Assembly (NCBI GenBank): GCA_027031685.1
Contig: JALVPS010000384.1
Span: 1 to 10,663 of the forward strand
Reading direction: 5' to 3'
Length of the DNA stretch: 10,663 bases
Source of the DNA: Gammaproteobacteria bacterium
GTDB lineage: Bacteria > Pseudomonadota > Gammaproteobacteria > UWMA-0217
Of the stretch, positions 1 through 7,336 are shown in pieces. The position numbers were made by a program, and so were the translations under genes. Position 1 is the stretch's first letter. Each line of letters starts with the position of its first letter. The notes under the pieces are model-generated. The model was not told where the DNA came from and made no database searches. It was given only the letters and a program-made list of their open reading frames with translations.

Positions 1-423
1 GGCCTCGCCCTGCCCGCCCTGGCGCAGCTCTACGGTCGCGCAGTGGCGGCGGACAGCCGGCGCGAGCGGCACCTGTTCCTGCGCCGGCTGGGCGACCTGG
101 CCCTGTTCGTGAGCGGCATGTTCAGCGGCTGGATCCGGCGCCGGGCGGTGGACACGGACTATTTCATCGACATGGGCCGCTCGGCCTATGGCAGCCTGGC
201 GGCGGAGGGGGCGGACAACGAACAGGTGTACGCGGGACTGGCCCACGGCTTCTCGCGCTGGGCCGGTCTTCTGGACGCCCTGTGCCTACACGCGCCGTGG
301 CAGGAGCGGCTGGATCCGCTGCGCCTGCTGGAGCGCTGGTCGCCGGGGAACAACGAACGCCTGCGGCGGCGCCTGCTGGCCCTGGGCCTGCAACCGGCGG
401 ACGGGCCGGCCACCCGGCAGTAG
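1..423 (+). CDS. Conserved-type hypothetical protein, 3' part only (5' end outside window)
   Basis: The reading frame is open from the first base to the TAG at 421-423, giving 140 visible residues. The gene therefore begins upstream of the window, and the internal GTG at position 43 is probably not its start. I cannot assign a function. The visible part is Arg-rich and probably helical. It includes a hydrophobic stretch (LALFVSGMFSGW), then a VDTDYFIDMGRSAYGSLA segment, then a Leu/Arg-rich tail. The hydrophobic stretch is short and flanked by arginines, so a membrane span is not convincing, and I see no catalytic motif. From memory, similar small proteins with a DVDYYIxMGxxAY-like core occur in gammaproteobacteria without known function; I am unsure of this. 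The gene ends 10 bp from the convergent uma2-type gene, and I see no terminator hairpin with a T-run between them. Confidence 0.7.
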   Translation, partial: GLALPALAQLYGRAVAADSRRERHLFLRRLGDLALFVSGMFSGWIRRRAVDTDYFIDMGRSAYGSLAAEGADNEQVYAGLAHGFSRWAGLLDALCLHAPWQERLDPLRLLERWSPGNNERLRRRLLALGLQPADGPATRQ

Positions 424-433
424 GGGGAAATGG

Positions 434-982
434 TCAGCGCAGGCGCCGGAAGGCGGCGCCGAAGTCCAGCGTGACGGGACAGCGCACGCCGCCGAAGGTG
501 AAGGGCTCGCCGGCATTGTCGGCCACCTTGCGCAGGCGCCCCTCCGACCAGCGGAAGATGCGCGCCCGGCGGTCGTCGGGGTAGACCAGCACGTACCAGC
601 TCACCCCCTCGGCCTCGTACAGGCGCAGCTTGAGGTGTTCGTCACGCACCGCGGTGGCCGGGCTGACGATCTCGAACACGATCTCCGGGGTGCGCGTGAT
701 GTGGGCCGGATTGTCGTCGTCGCACACCACCGCCACATCGGGGCGCACCACCGTGTCGCTGGCCACCTTCCAGTCGGTGTCCAGCAAGACCTCACAGTCG
801 GGGCAGTCCTCCAGCCGGTCCAGCAGTTGACTGCCGATGGCCAGCGCCAGCACCTGATGGCGCTTGGCCGGCGACGGGGTCATGGCATAGGGGATGCCGC
901 CAATGAGCTCCCAGTCACCCTGCCAGCGGCGGTAGTCCTCCCAGCCGTAGTGGGGCAGTTCCTCGCGGCGCACGGTGGTCAT
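434..982 (-). CDS. Uma2-family (DUF820) PD-(D/E)XK nuclease-like protein
   Basis: This 182-residue protein matches the Uma2/DUF820 layout, a small restriction-endonuclease-like fold. In order it has WELIGGIPYAMTPSPAKRHQ (about residues 24-43, with Glu25), VVRPDVAVV (Asp82), IVFEIVSPAT (Glu104), then Lys118 and Tyr122 before EGVSWYVLVYP. These fit the family's acidic and lysine active-site positions, so the fold could be nucleolytic. The biological role of Uma2 proteins is largely unknown. I chose the ATG at 982 because a GGAGA lies 8 bp upstream. A GTG at 997 would add five residues and would swallow that ribosome-binding site. The gene follows tatD on the same strand after 53 bp, so it may be a read-through tail of the operon or have its own promoter. 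Family assignment is good; function is open. Confidence 0.85.
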   Translation of the reverse strand: MTTVRREELPHYGWEDYRRWQGDWELIGGIPYAMTPSPAKRHQVLALAIGSQLLDRLEDCPDCEVLLDTDWKVASDTVVRPDVAVVCDDDNPAHITRTPEIVFEIVSPATAVRDEHLKLRLYEAEGVSWYVLVYPDDRRARIFRWSEGRLRKVADNAGEPFTFGGVRCPVTLDFGAAFRRLR

Positions 983-1035
983 GGCTTGTTCTCCCACGGG
1001 GGAAGGCCCGCTTCGATCCTAGCACAAGGCAAGGG

Positions 1036-1812
1036 TCAGACGGCCACGCCGAACAGGCGCTGGAAGTTGGCGGTGGTCTGCTCGGCCACGGTCGCCAGCG
1101 GCTCGCCGCGCAGTCCGGCCACGAACTCGGCCACGTGGCGCACCCAGGCCGGCCGGTTGGGCTTGCCGCGATGGGGCACCGGGGCCAGGTAGGGGGCGTC
1201 GGTCTCCACCAGGTAGCGGTCGGCGGGCACCTTGCGCGCCACGTCCTGCACCTGGCGGGCCGACTTGAAGGTGACGATGCCGGAGAAGGAGACGTAGAAG
1301 CCCAGGTCGAGCACGGCGCGGGCGAAGGGCCAGTCCTCCGTGAAACAGTGGATGACCCCGCCGCAGTCGCTCGCCTCGCAGGCGCGCAGCAGGTCGAGGG
1401 TGTCGGCGGCGGCCTCGCGGGTGTGCACCACCAGGGGCTTGCCCAGGGCGCGGGCGGCGGCGATGTGCCGCTCGAAGCGGGCCCGCTGCCAGTCGAGATC
1501 GCCCTCGCTGCGGAAGTAGTCCAGGCCCGTCTCGCCGATGGCCACCACCTGCGGGTGCCCGCCCAGGGCCACCAGCCGCTCGACGTCGGGCTCCTCGCCC
1601 TCCCGGCTGTTGGGGTGCACGCCCACGGAGGCGCTGATCTCCGCGTGCCCCTCGGCCAGGGCCAGCACCTCCGGGTAGTGCTCCAGGTCCACGGCGATGG
1701 CCAGCAGATGGGCCACGCCCGCCTCGCGGGCGGCGGCCAGCTCGCCGTCGATGTCCTCGGCCAGCGGCGCGAAGTTCAGGTGGCAATGGGAGTCGACCAG
1801 GCGCAGGGTCAT
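1036..1812 (-). CDS. TatD-family metal-dependent hydrolase (putative DNase)
   Basis: This is a 258-residue protein of the TatD/YcfH family of the amidohydrolase (TIM-barrel) superfamily, usually about 255-265 residues and cytoplasmic. Every expected metal ligand is visible: the DSHCH motif (His9, His11), GETGLDYF (Glu94), VVHTRE (His130), VIHCF (His155) and ETDAPYL (Asp205), followed by the family-typical HRGKPNRP. Characterised family members are 3'-5' exonucleases or DNases, some tied to repair or to D-Tyr-tRNA turnover. The exact substrate here is not determinable. I start it at the ATG at 1812, which has GAGG 7 bp upstream. A GTG at 1818 would overlap the ribBX stop by three bases. Either way ribBX and tatD are effectively fused in one transcript and likely translationally coupled. 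It could be tatD, ycfH or yjjV in nomenclature, so I give no symbol. Confidence 0.93.
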   Translation of the reverse strand: MTLRLVDSHCHLNFAPLAEDIDGELAAAREAGVAHLLAIAVDLEHYPEVLALAEGHAEISASVGVHPNSREGEEPDVERLVALGGHPQVVAIGETGLDYFRSEGDLDWQRARFERHIAAARALGKPLVVHTREAAADTLDLLRACEASDCGGVIHCFTEDWPFARAVLDLGFYVSFSGIVTFKSARQVQDVARKVPADRYLVETDAPYLAPVPHRGKPNRPAWVRHVAEFVAGLRGEPLATVAEQTTANFQRLFGVAV

Positions 1813-1814
1813 GG

Positions 1815-2930
1815 TCACACCTCGTCCCAGATGTACTCGACCACCTCCAGGTCGAAGCCGCCCAGGGCGTGGAAGCGCTTGGGCGCCGACAGCAGGCGCA
1901 TGCGGTGCACGCCCAGGTCGGCCAGGATCTGGGCGCCCACGCCGTAGGTGCGCAGGTCCTCCGGCTGACCGCTGTGCTCGTGCCGCTCGGGCGGGTTGAC
2001 CAGGTCGAGGCCGGCCAGCCGCTCCAGCAGGTGCTCGTCGCTCTCCGCCTGGCGCAGGATGACGGCCACGCCGCGCCCCTCCTCGGCGATGCGGCGCAGG
2101 GCGTCGCGCAGGGGCCAGCCAAAGGCGGTGGTGGCCACCGGCAGGATGTCGGCCAGCTGGTCCTGCAGGTGCACGCGCACCATGACCGGCTCGTCGCCGG
2201 CCACCTGGCCGCGCACCATGGCGTAGTGGATGTCGCCGTTGAGGCGATTGCGGTACACGTGCAGGTCGAACAGCCCGAACTCGGTGGGCAGGGGCTTGAC
2301 CATGACCTTCTCGAGGGTCTTTTCCTTGTGGATACGGTAGTGGATGAGGTCCTCGATGGAGCCGATCTTGAGGCCGTGCTCGGCGGCGAAGCGCTCCAGG
2401 TCGGGACGGCGCGCCATGGTGCCGTCCTCGTTGAGGATCTCCACGATCACCGCCGCCGGCTCCAGGCCGGCCAGGCGCGCCAGGTCGCAGCCCGCCTCGG
2501 TGTGGCCGGCGCGCTCCAGCACGCCGCCGGGGCGCGCCATGAGCGGGAAGACGTGACCCGGCTGGACGATGTCCTCGGGGCGCGCGTTGGGGGCCACGGC
2601 GGTGCGGATGGTGTGCGCCCGGTCATGGGCGGAGATGCCGGTGGTGACGCCGCGGGCGGCCTCGATGGAGACGGTGAAGTTGGTGGCGTGCGCCTCCAGG
2701 TTGTTGGTCACCATGAGCGGCAGGTCCAGCTGCCGGCAGCGCTGCTCGGTGAGCGTGAGGCAGATGAGGCCGCGCCCGTAGCGGGCCATGAAGTTGATGT
2801 CCTCCGGCCGCACCAGCGAAGCCGCCATGAGCAGGTCGCCCTCGTTCTCGCGGTCCTCGTCGTCGACGATGATGACCATGCGGCCGTTGCGGATGTCGTC
2901 GATGATGGCTTCGATGGAGTTGAAGGTCAT
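1815..2930 (-). CDS. ribBX: RibBX: 3,4-dihydroxy-2-butanone 4-phosphate synthase fused to a degenerate RibA-like domain
   Basis: The 371-residue protein has two domains. Residues 1 to about 205 are a complete DHBP synthase, converting ribulose 5-phosphate to DHBP plus formate for the lumazine step. It carries the acidic DDEDRENEGD (23-32), TTGISAHDR (97-104), GHVFPL (125-130), GGVLERAGHTEA (135-146) and EDGTMAR (168-174). Residues about 208-371 align with GTP cyclohydrolase II: PTEFGLFDLHVY, VMVRVH, IAEEGRG and the C-terminal LRTYGVGAQILADLGVHRMR. The zinc site is gone. Where RibA has ECLTGD and then RCDCG, this protein reads HLQDQLADILPVATTAFGW, and it has no cysteine after Cys148. Such fusions have been described in Proteobacteria as RibBX, active only in the RibB half (from memory). 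The ATG at 2930 has AGAGG about 8 bp upstream. The gene follows ribE by 49 bp and abuts tatD. Confidence 0.93.
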   Translation of the reverse strand: MTFNSIEAIIDDIRNGRMVIIVDDEDRENEGDLLMAASLVRPEDINFMARYGRGLICLTLTEQRCRQLDLPLMVTNNLEAHATNFTVSIEAARGVTTGISAHDRAHTIRTAVAPNARPEDIVQPGHVFPLMARPGGVLERAGHTEAGCDLARLAGLEPAAVIVEILNEDGTMARRPDLERFAAEHGLKIGSIEDLIHYRIHKEKTLEKVMVKPLPTEFGLFDLHVYRNRLNGDIHYAMVRGQVAGDEPVMVRVHLQDQLADILPVATTAFGWPLRDALRRIAEEGRGVAVILRQAESDEHLLERLAGLDLVNPPERHEHSGQPEDLRTYGVGAQILADLGVHRMRLLSAPKRFHALGGFDLEVVEYIWDEV

Positions 2931-2979
2931 GGATGGGTCCTCTTGGGACGGTACGGGCCCGAATCAAGGGGCAGGCCGC

Positions 2980-3651
2980 TCAACCGCGCGGCATGAAACC
3001 GGCCCGCGCCAGCAGCGCCGTCAGGGCGTCGTCGGCCGGCGCCTCTCCGGCCTCGGGCCGCGGCCCGGTGAGCAGCCGCTCCAGGTAGCGGGCGATGAGG
3101 TCCACCTCCAGGTTGACGCGCCGGCCCGGCGTGGCCCGGTCCAGATTGGTGTGGGCCAGGGTGTGCGGCACGATATTGAGCTCGAAGTCGCAGTCCGCCA
3201 CGGCGTTCACCGTGAGGCTGACCCCCTCCACGCAGATGGAGCCCTTGGCGGCGATGTAGCGGGCCAGCTCGCGCGGGGCGCGCACCGTGAAGCGCACCGA
3301 GCGGGCCTCCGGCGCGCGCGCCACGATCTCGCCCACGCCGTCCACGTGGCCGCTCACCAGGTGGCCGCCGAGGCGGGTGGTGGGCGTGAGGGCCTTCTCC
3401 AGGTTGACCGGATCGCCGGGACGCAGCTCGCCCAGGGTGGTGCGCCGCAGGGTCTCGCTGGACACGTCGGCCACGTAGTGGTCGCTGCCCCGCTCGATGA
3501 CCGTCAGGCACACCCCGCTGGTGGCGATGCTGTCGCCCACGGCCACGTCGCCCATGTCCAGCCCGCCGGCATCCACGGTGAGGCGCATGTCGCCGCCGCG
3601 CGGGGTCATGTCGCGAATGTGGCCGACGGCCTGGATGATGCCCGTGAACAT
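2980..3651 (-). CDS. ribE: Riboflavin synthase, alpha chain
   Basis: This enzyme (also named ribC in E. coli) dismutates two 6,7-dimethyl-8-ribityllumazine molecules to riboflavin and the pyrimidinedione, as a cytoplasmic homotrimer. The 223 residues contain the expected tandem lumazine-binding barrels. Barrel 1 starts with MFTGII and has GVCLTV (46-51) and SSETLRRTTLG. Barrel 2 follows GGHLVSGHVDGVG (95-107) and has SICVEGVSLTVN (138-149) and NIVPHTLAHTNL (159-170). NLEVDLIARYLERL (180-193) is the trimerisation helix. The N-terminal MFTGII fixes the start at the ATG at 3651; the frame remains open further upstream, but only inside the neighbouring gene. The tail is slightly longer than E. 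coli's (about 213 residues), with an acidic/Ala-rich stretch. The start lies 7 bp after the stop of the Ntn-hydrolase gene with only a weak Shine-Dalgarno sequence, suggesting coupled translation. Confidence 0.96.
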   Translation of the reverse strand: MFTGIIQAVGHIRDMTPRGGDMRLTVDAGGLDMGDVAVGDSIATSGVCLTVIERGSDHYVADVSSETLRRTTLGELRPGDPVNLEKALTPTTRLGGHLVSGHVDGVGEIVARAPEARSVRFTVRAPRELARYIAAKGSICVEGVSLTVNAVADCDFELNIVPHTLAHTNLDRATPGRRVNLEVDLIARYLERLLTGPRPEAGEAPADDALTALLARAGFMPRG

Positions 3652-3658
3652 GGCGCGC

Positions 3659-4252
3659 TCAGACGAGGATGGCCTCGGGCGGCGGCTCCTGCAGCGCCAC
3701 CGAGTAGATGCTGAGCGGCAGGGCCGTGCCGGTATTGAACTCGGCGCCCGCCTCCACGCCGGCGCGGGCGATGGCCACCGGGTCGTCCAGGCGGGCGTAC
3801 AGGGCGTGCATGGCGCCCAGGGCGTATTCGGCACCCGAGCCGATGGCCCAGAAGCGGGTGTACTCGAACACCTCGCGCAGGGCGAACACGCCGAAGATGC
3901 CGTGCGGGTTCACGATCAGCGCGTCGATGTGGCTGGTCTCGTAGGGGTCGTCGTCCTCGTCCTTGGGGTTGAGGTAGTACTGCTCCTTGAGCACCGGGTG
4001 CAGGCGGCGGAAGGTCTCGAAGATGGCCTCGCGGCTGGACAGGTCCACGTCGTCGAGCTGGCGCAGGGCGCTCTGCACCACCAGCTGGTGGGCGGCGCTG
4101 CCGACGATGCCGATGCAGTTGCGGTCCAGCTGCAGGATCTTGTCGAAGGCGGCGTCGAAGGCGGCCGGCTGGCGCGTCTCACCGAAGGTGGTGAGGCTGT
4201 CGGCGGAAATGACGGCGGTGCCGCCCTTGCGGACGCAGACGATGGTGGACAT
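3659..4252 (-). CDS. HslV/proteasome-like Ntn-hydrolase family protein
   Basis: This 197-residue protein resembles HslV, the peptidase of the HslUV ATP-dependent protease, across its length. MSTIVCVRKGG parallels HslV's N-terminus; next come an Asp at precursor 18, DKILQLD with Lys38 where HslV has its catalytic Lys33, GIVGSAAH, and FWAIGSGAEYALGAMHAL (134-151), parallel to IAIGSGGPYA with its catalytic-site Ser. Differences are clear. After Met removal the first residue would be Ser, not Thr. A longer acidic segment (KDEDDDPYETSH, about 97-108) sits mid-protein, and the C-terminus ends in a Pro/Glu tail. No HslU-type ATPase is nearby. I chose the ATG at 4252, which puts Ser-Thr at the N-terminus and sits 4 bp after the ribD stop. 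A TTG at 4279 would bury the nucleophile. Peptidase activity is inferred, not shown. Confidence 0.82.
   Translation of the reverse strand: MSTIVCVRKGGTAVISADSLTTFGETRQPAAFDAAFDKILQLDRNCIGIVGSAAHQLVVQSALRQLDDVDLSSREAIFETFRRLHPVLKEQYYLNPKDEDDDPYETSHIDALIVNPHGIFGVFALREVFEYTRFWAIGSGAEYALGAMHALYARLDDPVAIARAGVEAGAEFNTGTALPLSIYSVALQEPPPEAILV
3672..3692. repeat. 21-bp direct repeat, copy 1 (in the HslV-like gene 3' end)
   Basis: These 21 bases are identical to 5424-5444 and lie in the same reading frame, encoding QEPPPEA near the C-terminus of the HslV-like protein. The match stops exactly at both ends. Shared GC-biased codons for a Pro/Glu tail could explain it. Confidence 0.6.
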
Positions 4253-4256
4253 GGGA

Positions 4257-5375
4257 TCAGCGGGGTTCCGGTGTTGCAATGATGCGCCAGTCGTCGCCGA
4301 CGGCGGTAATGTCCCCGATGCGCAGGGGGATGCGGCCGGCCATTGTAGTCAAGTCCGGCAAGTGAAATAAACCGCGCCCCCCGTCGCCCATCAGGTGCGG
4401 CGCCAGGTACAGCACCAGCTCGTCCAGCAGGCCGGCCGCCAGCAGGGCGCCGGCCAGGGTGGCGCCGGCCTCCACCTGCACCTCGTTGATCTCCCGCTCG
4501 GCCAGGCCGCGCAGCACGGCGGCCAGGTCCAGGCCGGTCGCGCCGTGCGGCACGGGCAGGAAGTCCACTCCTGCCAGGTCGGCCAGGGCCGGCGGCGGCG
4601 CGTGGCGCACGTCGTGCACCAGCAGCACTGGCCCGGGCAGGCCGAACAGGCGCGCCGTGGGCGGGGTACGCAGGGCGCTGTCCAGCACCACGCGCAGGGG
4701 CGGCGGGGGCGGCTCGTCCAGCCCCAGCGTTTCCGGCGCCAGGCGCAGGTTGAGCGAGGGGTCGTCGTGGCGCACGGTGCCCCGCCCGGTGAGGATGGCG
4801 TCACTGCGCGCGCGCCAGCGCTGCACGTCGCGGCGGGCGGCGGGGCCGGTGATCCACTGGCTCTCGCCGCTGGCCATGGCGGTGCGCCCGTCCAGGCTGG
4901 CGGCCAGCTTGACGCGCACCCAGGGGCGGCCCCGCGTCATGCGCTGCACAAAGCCGCGGTTGAGGGCGCGCGCCTCGTCGGCCAGCAGGCCGCTCTCGGC
5001 GGCGATGCCGGCGGCCCGCAGCCGGGCCAGGCCGCGGCCGGCCACTTGCGGGTTGGGGTCCTCCATGGCCGCCACCACGCGCGCCACGCCGGCCGCCACC
5101 AGGGCGTCGGCGCAGGGCGGCGTGCGGCCGTGGTGGGCACAGGGCTCCAGGGTGACGTACACGGTGGCACCGCACGCCCGCTCGCCAGCGGCGCGCAGGG
5201 CGTGCACCTCGGCATGGGGACCGCCGGCACGGCGGTGCCAGCCCTCCCCCACCACGGCGCCGTCGCGCACGATGACGCAGCCCACACGGGGGTTGGGGCG
5301 GGTGGTGTACAGGCCACGCCGCGCCAGCCGCAGGGCGCGGGCCATGTGGGCGTGGTCGGCCGCACTCCAGGCCAC
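4257..5375 (-). CDS. ribD: Bifunctional riboflavin biosynthesis deaminase/reductase RibD
   Basis: RibD deaminates the 2,5-diamino-6-ribosylamino-pyrimidinone phosphate and then reduces the ribosyl side chain with NADPH, giving the ribitylamino uracil precursor. The 372-residue protein has both halves. The deaminase half (about 1-145) has MARALRLARRG, NPRVGCVIV, the zinc/catalytic HAEVHA (His54, Glu56) and EPCAHHGRTPPC (Cys79, Cys88). The reductase half (about 150-370) has KLAASLDGRTAMASGESQWIT (156-176), the TGRGTVRHDDPSL segment, and VQVEAGATLAGALL. Length matches E. coli RibD (367). The start is the GTG at 5375, 2 bp after the nrdR stop; it gives the usual short lead before MARAL. The ATG at 5345 would truncate the first helix. 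No strong Shine-Dalgarno is visible, so coupling to nrdR is likely. The start is less certain than the identity. Confidence 0.95.
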   Translation of the reverse strand: MAWSAADHAHMARALRLARRGLYTTRPNPRVGCVIVRDGAVVGEGWHRRAGGPHAEVHALRAAGERACGATVYVTLEPCAHHGRTPPCADALVAAGVARVVAAMEDPNPQVAGRGLARLRAAGIAAESGLLADEARALNRGFVQRMTRGRPWVRVKLAASLDGRTAMASGESQWITGPAARRDVQRWRARSDAILTGRGTVRHDDPSLNLRLAPETLGLDEPPPPPLRVVLDSALRTPPTARLFGLPGPVLLVHDVRHAPPPALADLAGVDFLPVPHGATGLDLAAVLRGLAEREINEVQVEAGATLAGALLAAGLLDELVLYLAPHLMGDGGRGLFHLPDLTTMAGRIPLRIGDITAVGDDWRIIATPEPR

Positions 5376-5377
5376 GG

Positions 5378-5887
5378 TCAGTCGAAGTCGTCGCCGTCGA
5401 GCAGCGAGATCTGGTGGTGGCGCGCCTCGGGCGGCGGCTCCTGCTCGAGGCGCTCCACCAGTTCGCGGAAGGCCTCGATGTCGTCGAAACTGAGGTAGAC
5501 GGAGGCGAAACGGATGTAGGCCACCTGGTCGAGCCGATGCAGCTCCTCCATCACCCAGTCGCCCAGGCGGCGGGTGGGCACCTCGCGCTCGCCGGCGGCG
5601 GCCAGGCGCCGCTTGATGCGGCCGATGGCGTCCTCCACGTATTCGGTCTGCACGGGGCGCTTTTCCAGGGCGATGCGCATGGCGCGGCGCAGCTTGTCCT
5701 CGTCGAAGGTCTCGCGCCGGCCGTCGCGCTTGACCAGCCGGGGCAGGGTCAGTTCCACCGTCTCGTAGGTGGTGAAGCGCTCCCCGCACTGCGGGCAGTG
5801 GCGGCGACGGCGCACCTGGCTGCCCTCGTTGGCCAGCCGGGAGTCGATGACTCGCGTGTCACCCGCGCCGCAGAAGGGGCAGAGCAT
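5378..5887 (-). CDS. nrdR: Transcriptional repressor NrdR
   Basis: NrdR is a zinc-ribbon/ATP-cone repressor that senses ATP/dATP and binds NrdR boxes upstream of ribonucleotide reductase operons. The 169-residue protein shows the ribbon cysteines Cys3, Cys6, Cys31 and Cys34 (CPFC and CPQC), the conserved DSR and RRRR patches, and GERFTTYE. An ATP-cone domain spans about residues 49-139, with VKRDGRRETFDEDKL and YIRFASVYLSFDDI. The C-terminus adds an EQEPPPEA tail and an acidic end. I start it at the ATG at 5887, with AGAGG 8 bp upstream. An ATG at 5893 would add two residues, but its Shine-Dalgarno spacing would be only 2 bp. The glyA stop lies 12 bp upstream. Linkage to ribD is common in proteobacteria. 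No nrd genes are in the window, so its regulatory targets lie elsewhere. Confidence 0.97.
   Translation of the reverse strand: MLCPFCGAGDTRVIDSRLANEGSQVRRRRHCPQCGERFTTYETVELTLPRLVKRDGRRETFDEDKLRRAMRIALEKRPVQTEYVEDAIGRIKRRLAAAGEREVPTRRLGDWVMEELHRLDQVAYIRFASVYLSFDDIEAFRELVERLEQEPPPEARHHQISLLDGDDFD
5424..5444. repeat. 21-bp direct repeat, copy 2 (in the nrdR 3' end)
   Basis: Identical to 3672-3692 and in the same frame, this copy encodes QEPPPEA at residues 149-155 of NrdR, just after the ATP-cone domain in the variable tail. The two copies lie about 1.75 kb apart in the same operon. Confidence 0.6.
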
Positions 5888-5899
5888 GGTCATGCCCTC

Positions 5900-7165
<1,266 letters not shown>

Positions 7166-7205
7166 GTGTGTCTCCCTGGGGGTGGCCTAAGGTACAGGTC
7201 GTCGA

Positions 7206-7214
7206 ATTGTATCA
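7206..7214 (-). promoter_or_regulatory. Candidate extended -10 promoter for glyA
   Basis: Read on the minus strand the bases are TGATACAAT, an extended -10 element (TGn followed by a hexamer matching TATAAT at five of six positions). It lies in one of the few AT-rich patches of the window, about 40 bp before the glyA ATG, so the leader would be about 30-35 nt. The expected -35 position is GC-only and unlike TTGACA, as can happen with extended -10 promoters. The inverted repeat at 7213-7222 overlaps its upstream edge. This call rests on pattern alone. Confidence 0.4.
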
Positions 7215-7222
7215 TCATGATG
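7213..7222. promoter_or_regulatory. Perfect 10-bp palindrome beside the glyA promoter
   Basis: CATCATGATG is its own reverse complement and overlaps the TG of the candidate glyA extended -10. A repressor or activator site here could affect glyA or the divergent ompA-like gene. The site is short, and I do not recognise it as the consensus of a known regulator. Confidence 0.25.
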
Positions 7223-7241
7223 CGGTAGGCGCGCGCCGGCG

Positions 7242-7257
7242 CCACAGGATATTGTGG
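7242..7257. promoter_or_regulatory. CCACA-N6-TGTGG inverted repeat in the divergent intergenic region
   Basis: CCACA at 7242-7246 and TGTGG at 7253-7257 are perfect inverted half-sites separated by six bases. That geometry is typical of dimeric helix-turn-helix operators. The site lies about 80 bp upstream of the ompA-like ATG and about 80 bp upstream of the glyA start. The half-sites are not the CRP/FNR type (TGTGA/TCACA). No regulator is assigned. Apart from these sites, 7166-7336 shows nothing recognisable. Confidence 0.25.
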
Positions 7258-7336
7258 TTGCCACCCGTCCGGCGGCGGCGGGAACCGGCGCCGGCCGCGG
7301 CCACTCCAACTCACAGTCCCGCTGCCCGAGTCGAAC

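Noticed and set aside
442..460. Perfect 7-bp stem (GGCGCCG/CGGCGCC) with a 5-base loop near the convergent gene ends
   Set aside because: It lies inside the uma2 coding end and no T-run follows on either strand, so it is not supported as an intrinsic terminator. Such GC stems are common at this base composition.
434..1035. Toxin-antitoxin or defence island around the Uma2 gene
   Set aside because: Only a single Uma2-type gene is present, with no partner, mobile element or compositional shift. Its neighbours are housekeeping genes.
1869..2996. Long plus-strand open frame (375 codons) opposite ribBX
   Set aside because: It is antisense to an unmistakable ribBX, with a His/Gln/Val/Gly-rich low-complexity translation typical of the reverse strand of a GC-rich gene and no recognisable motif.
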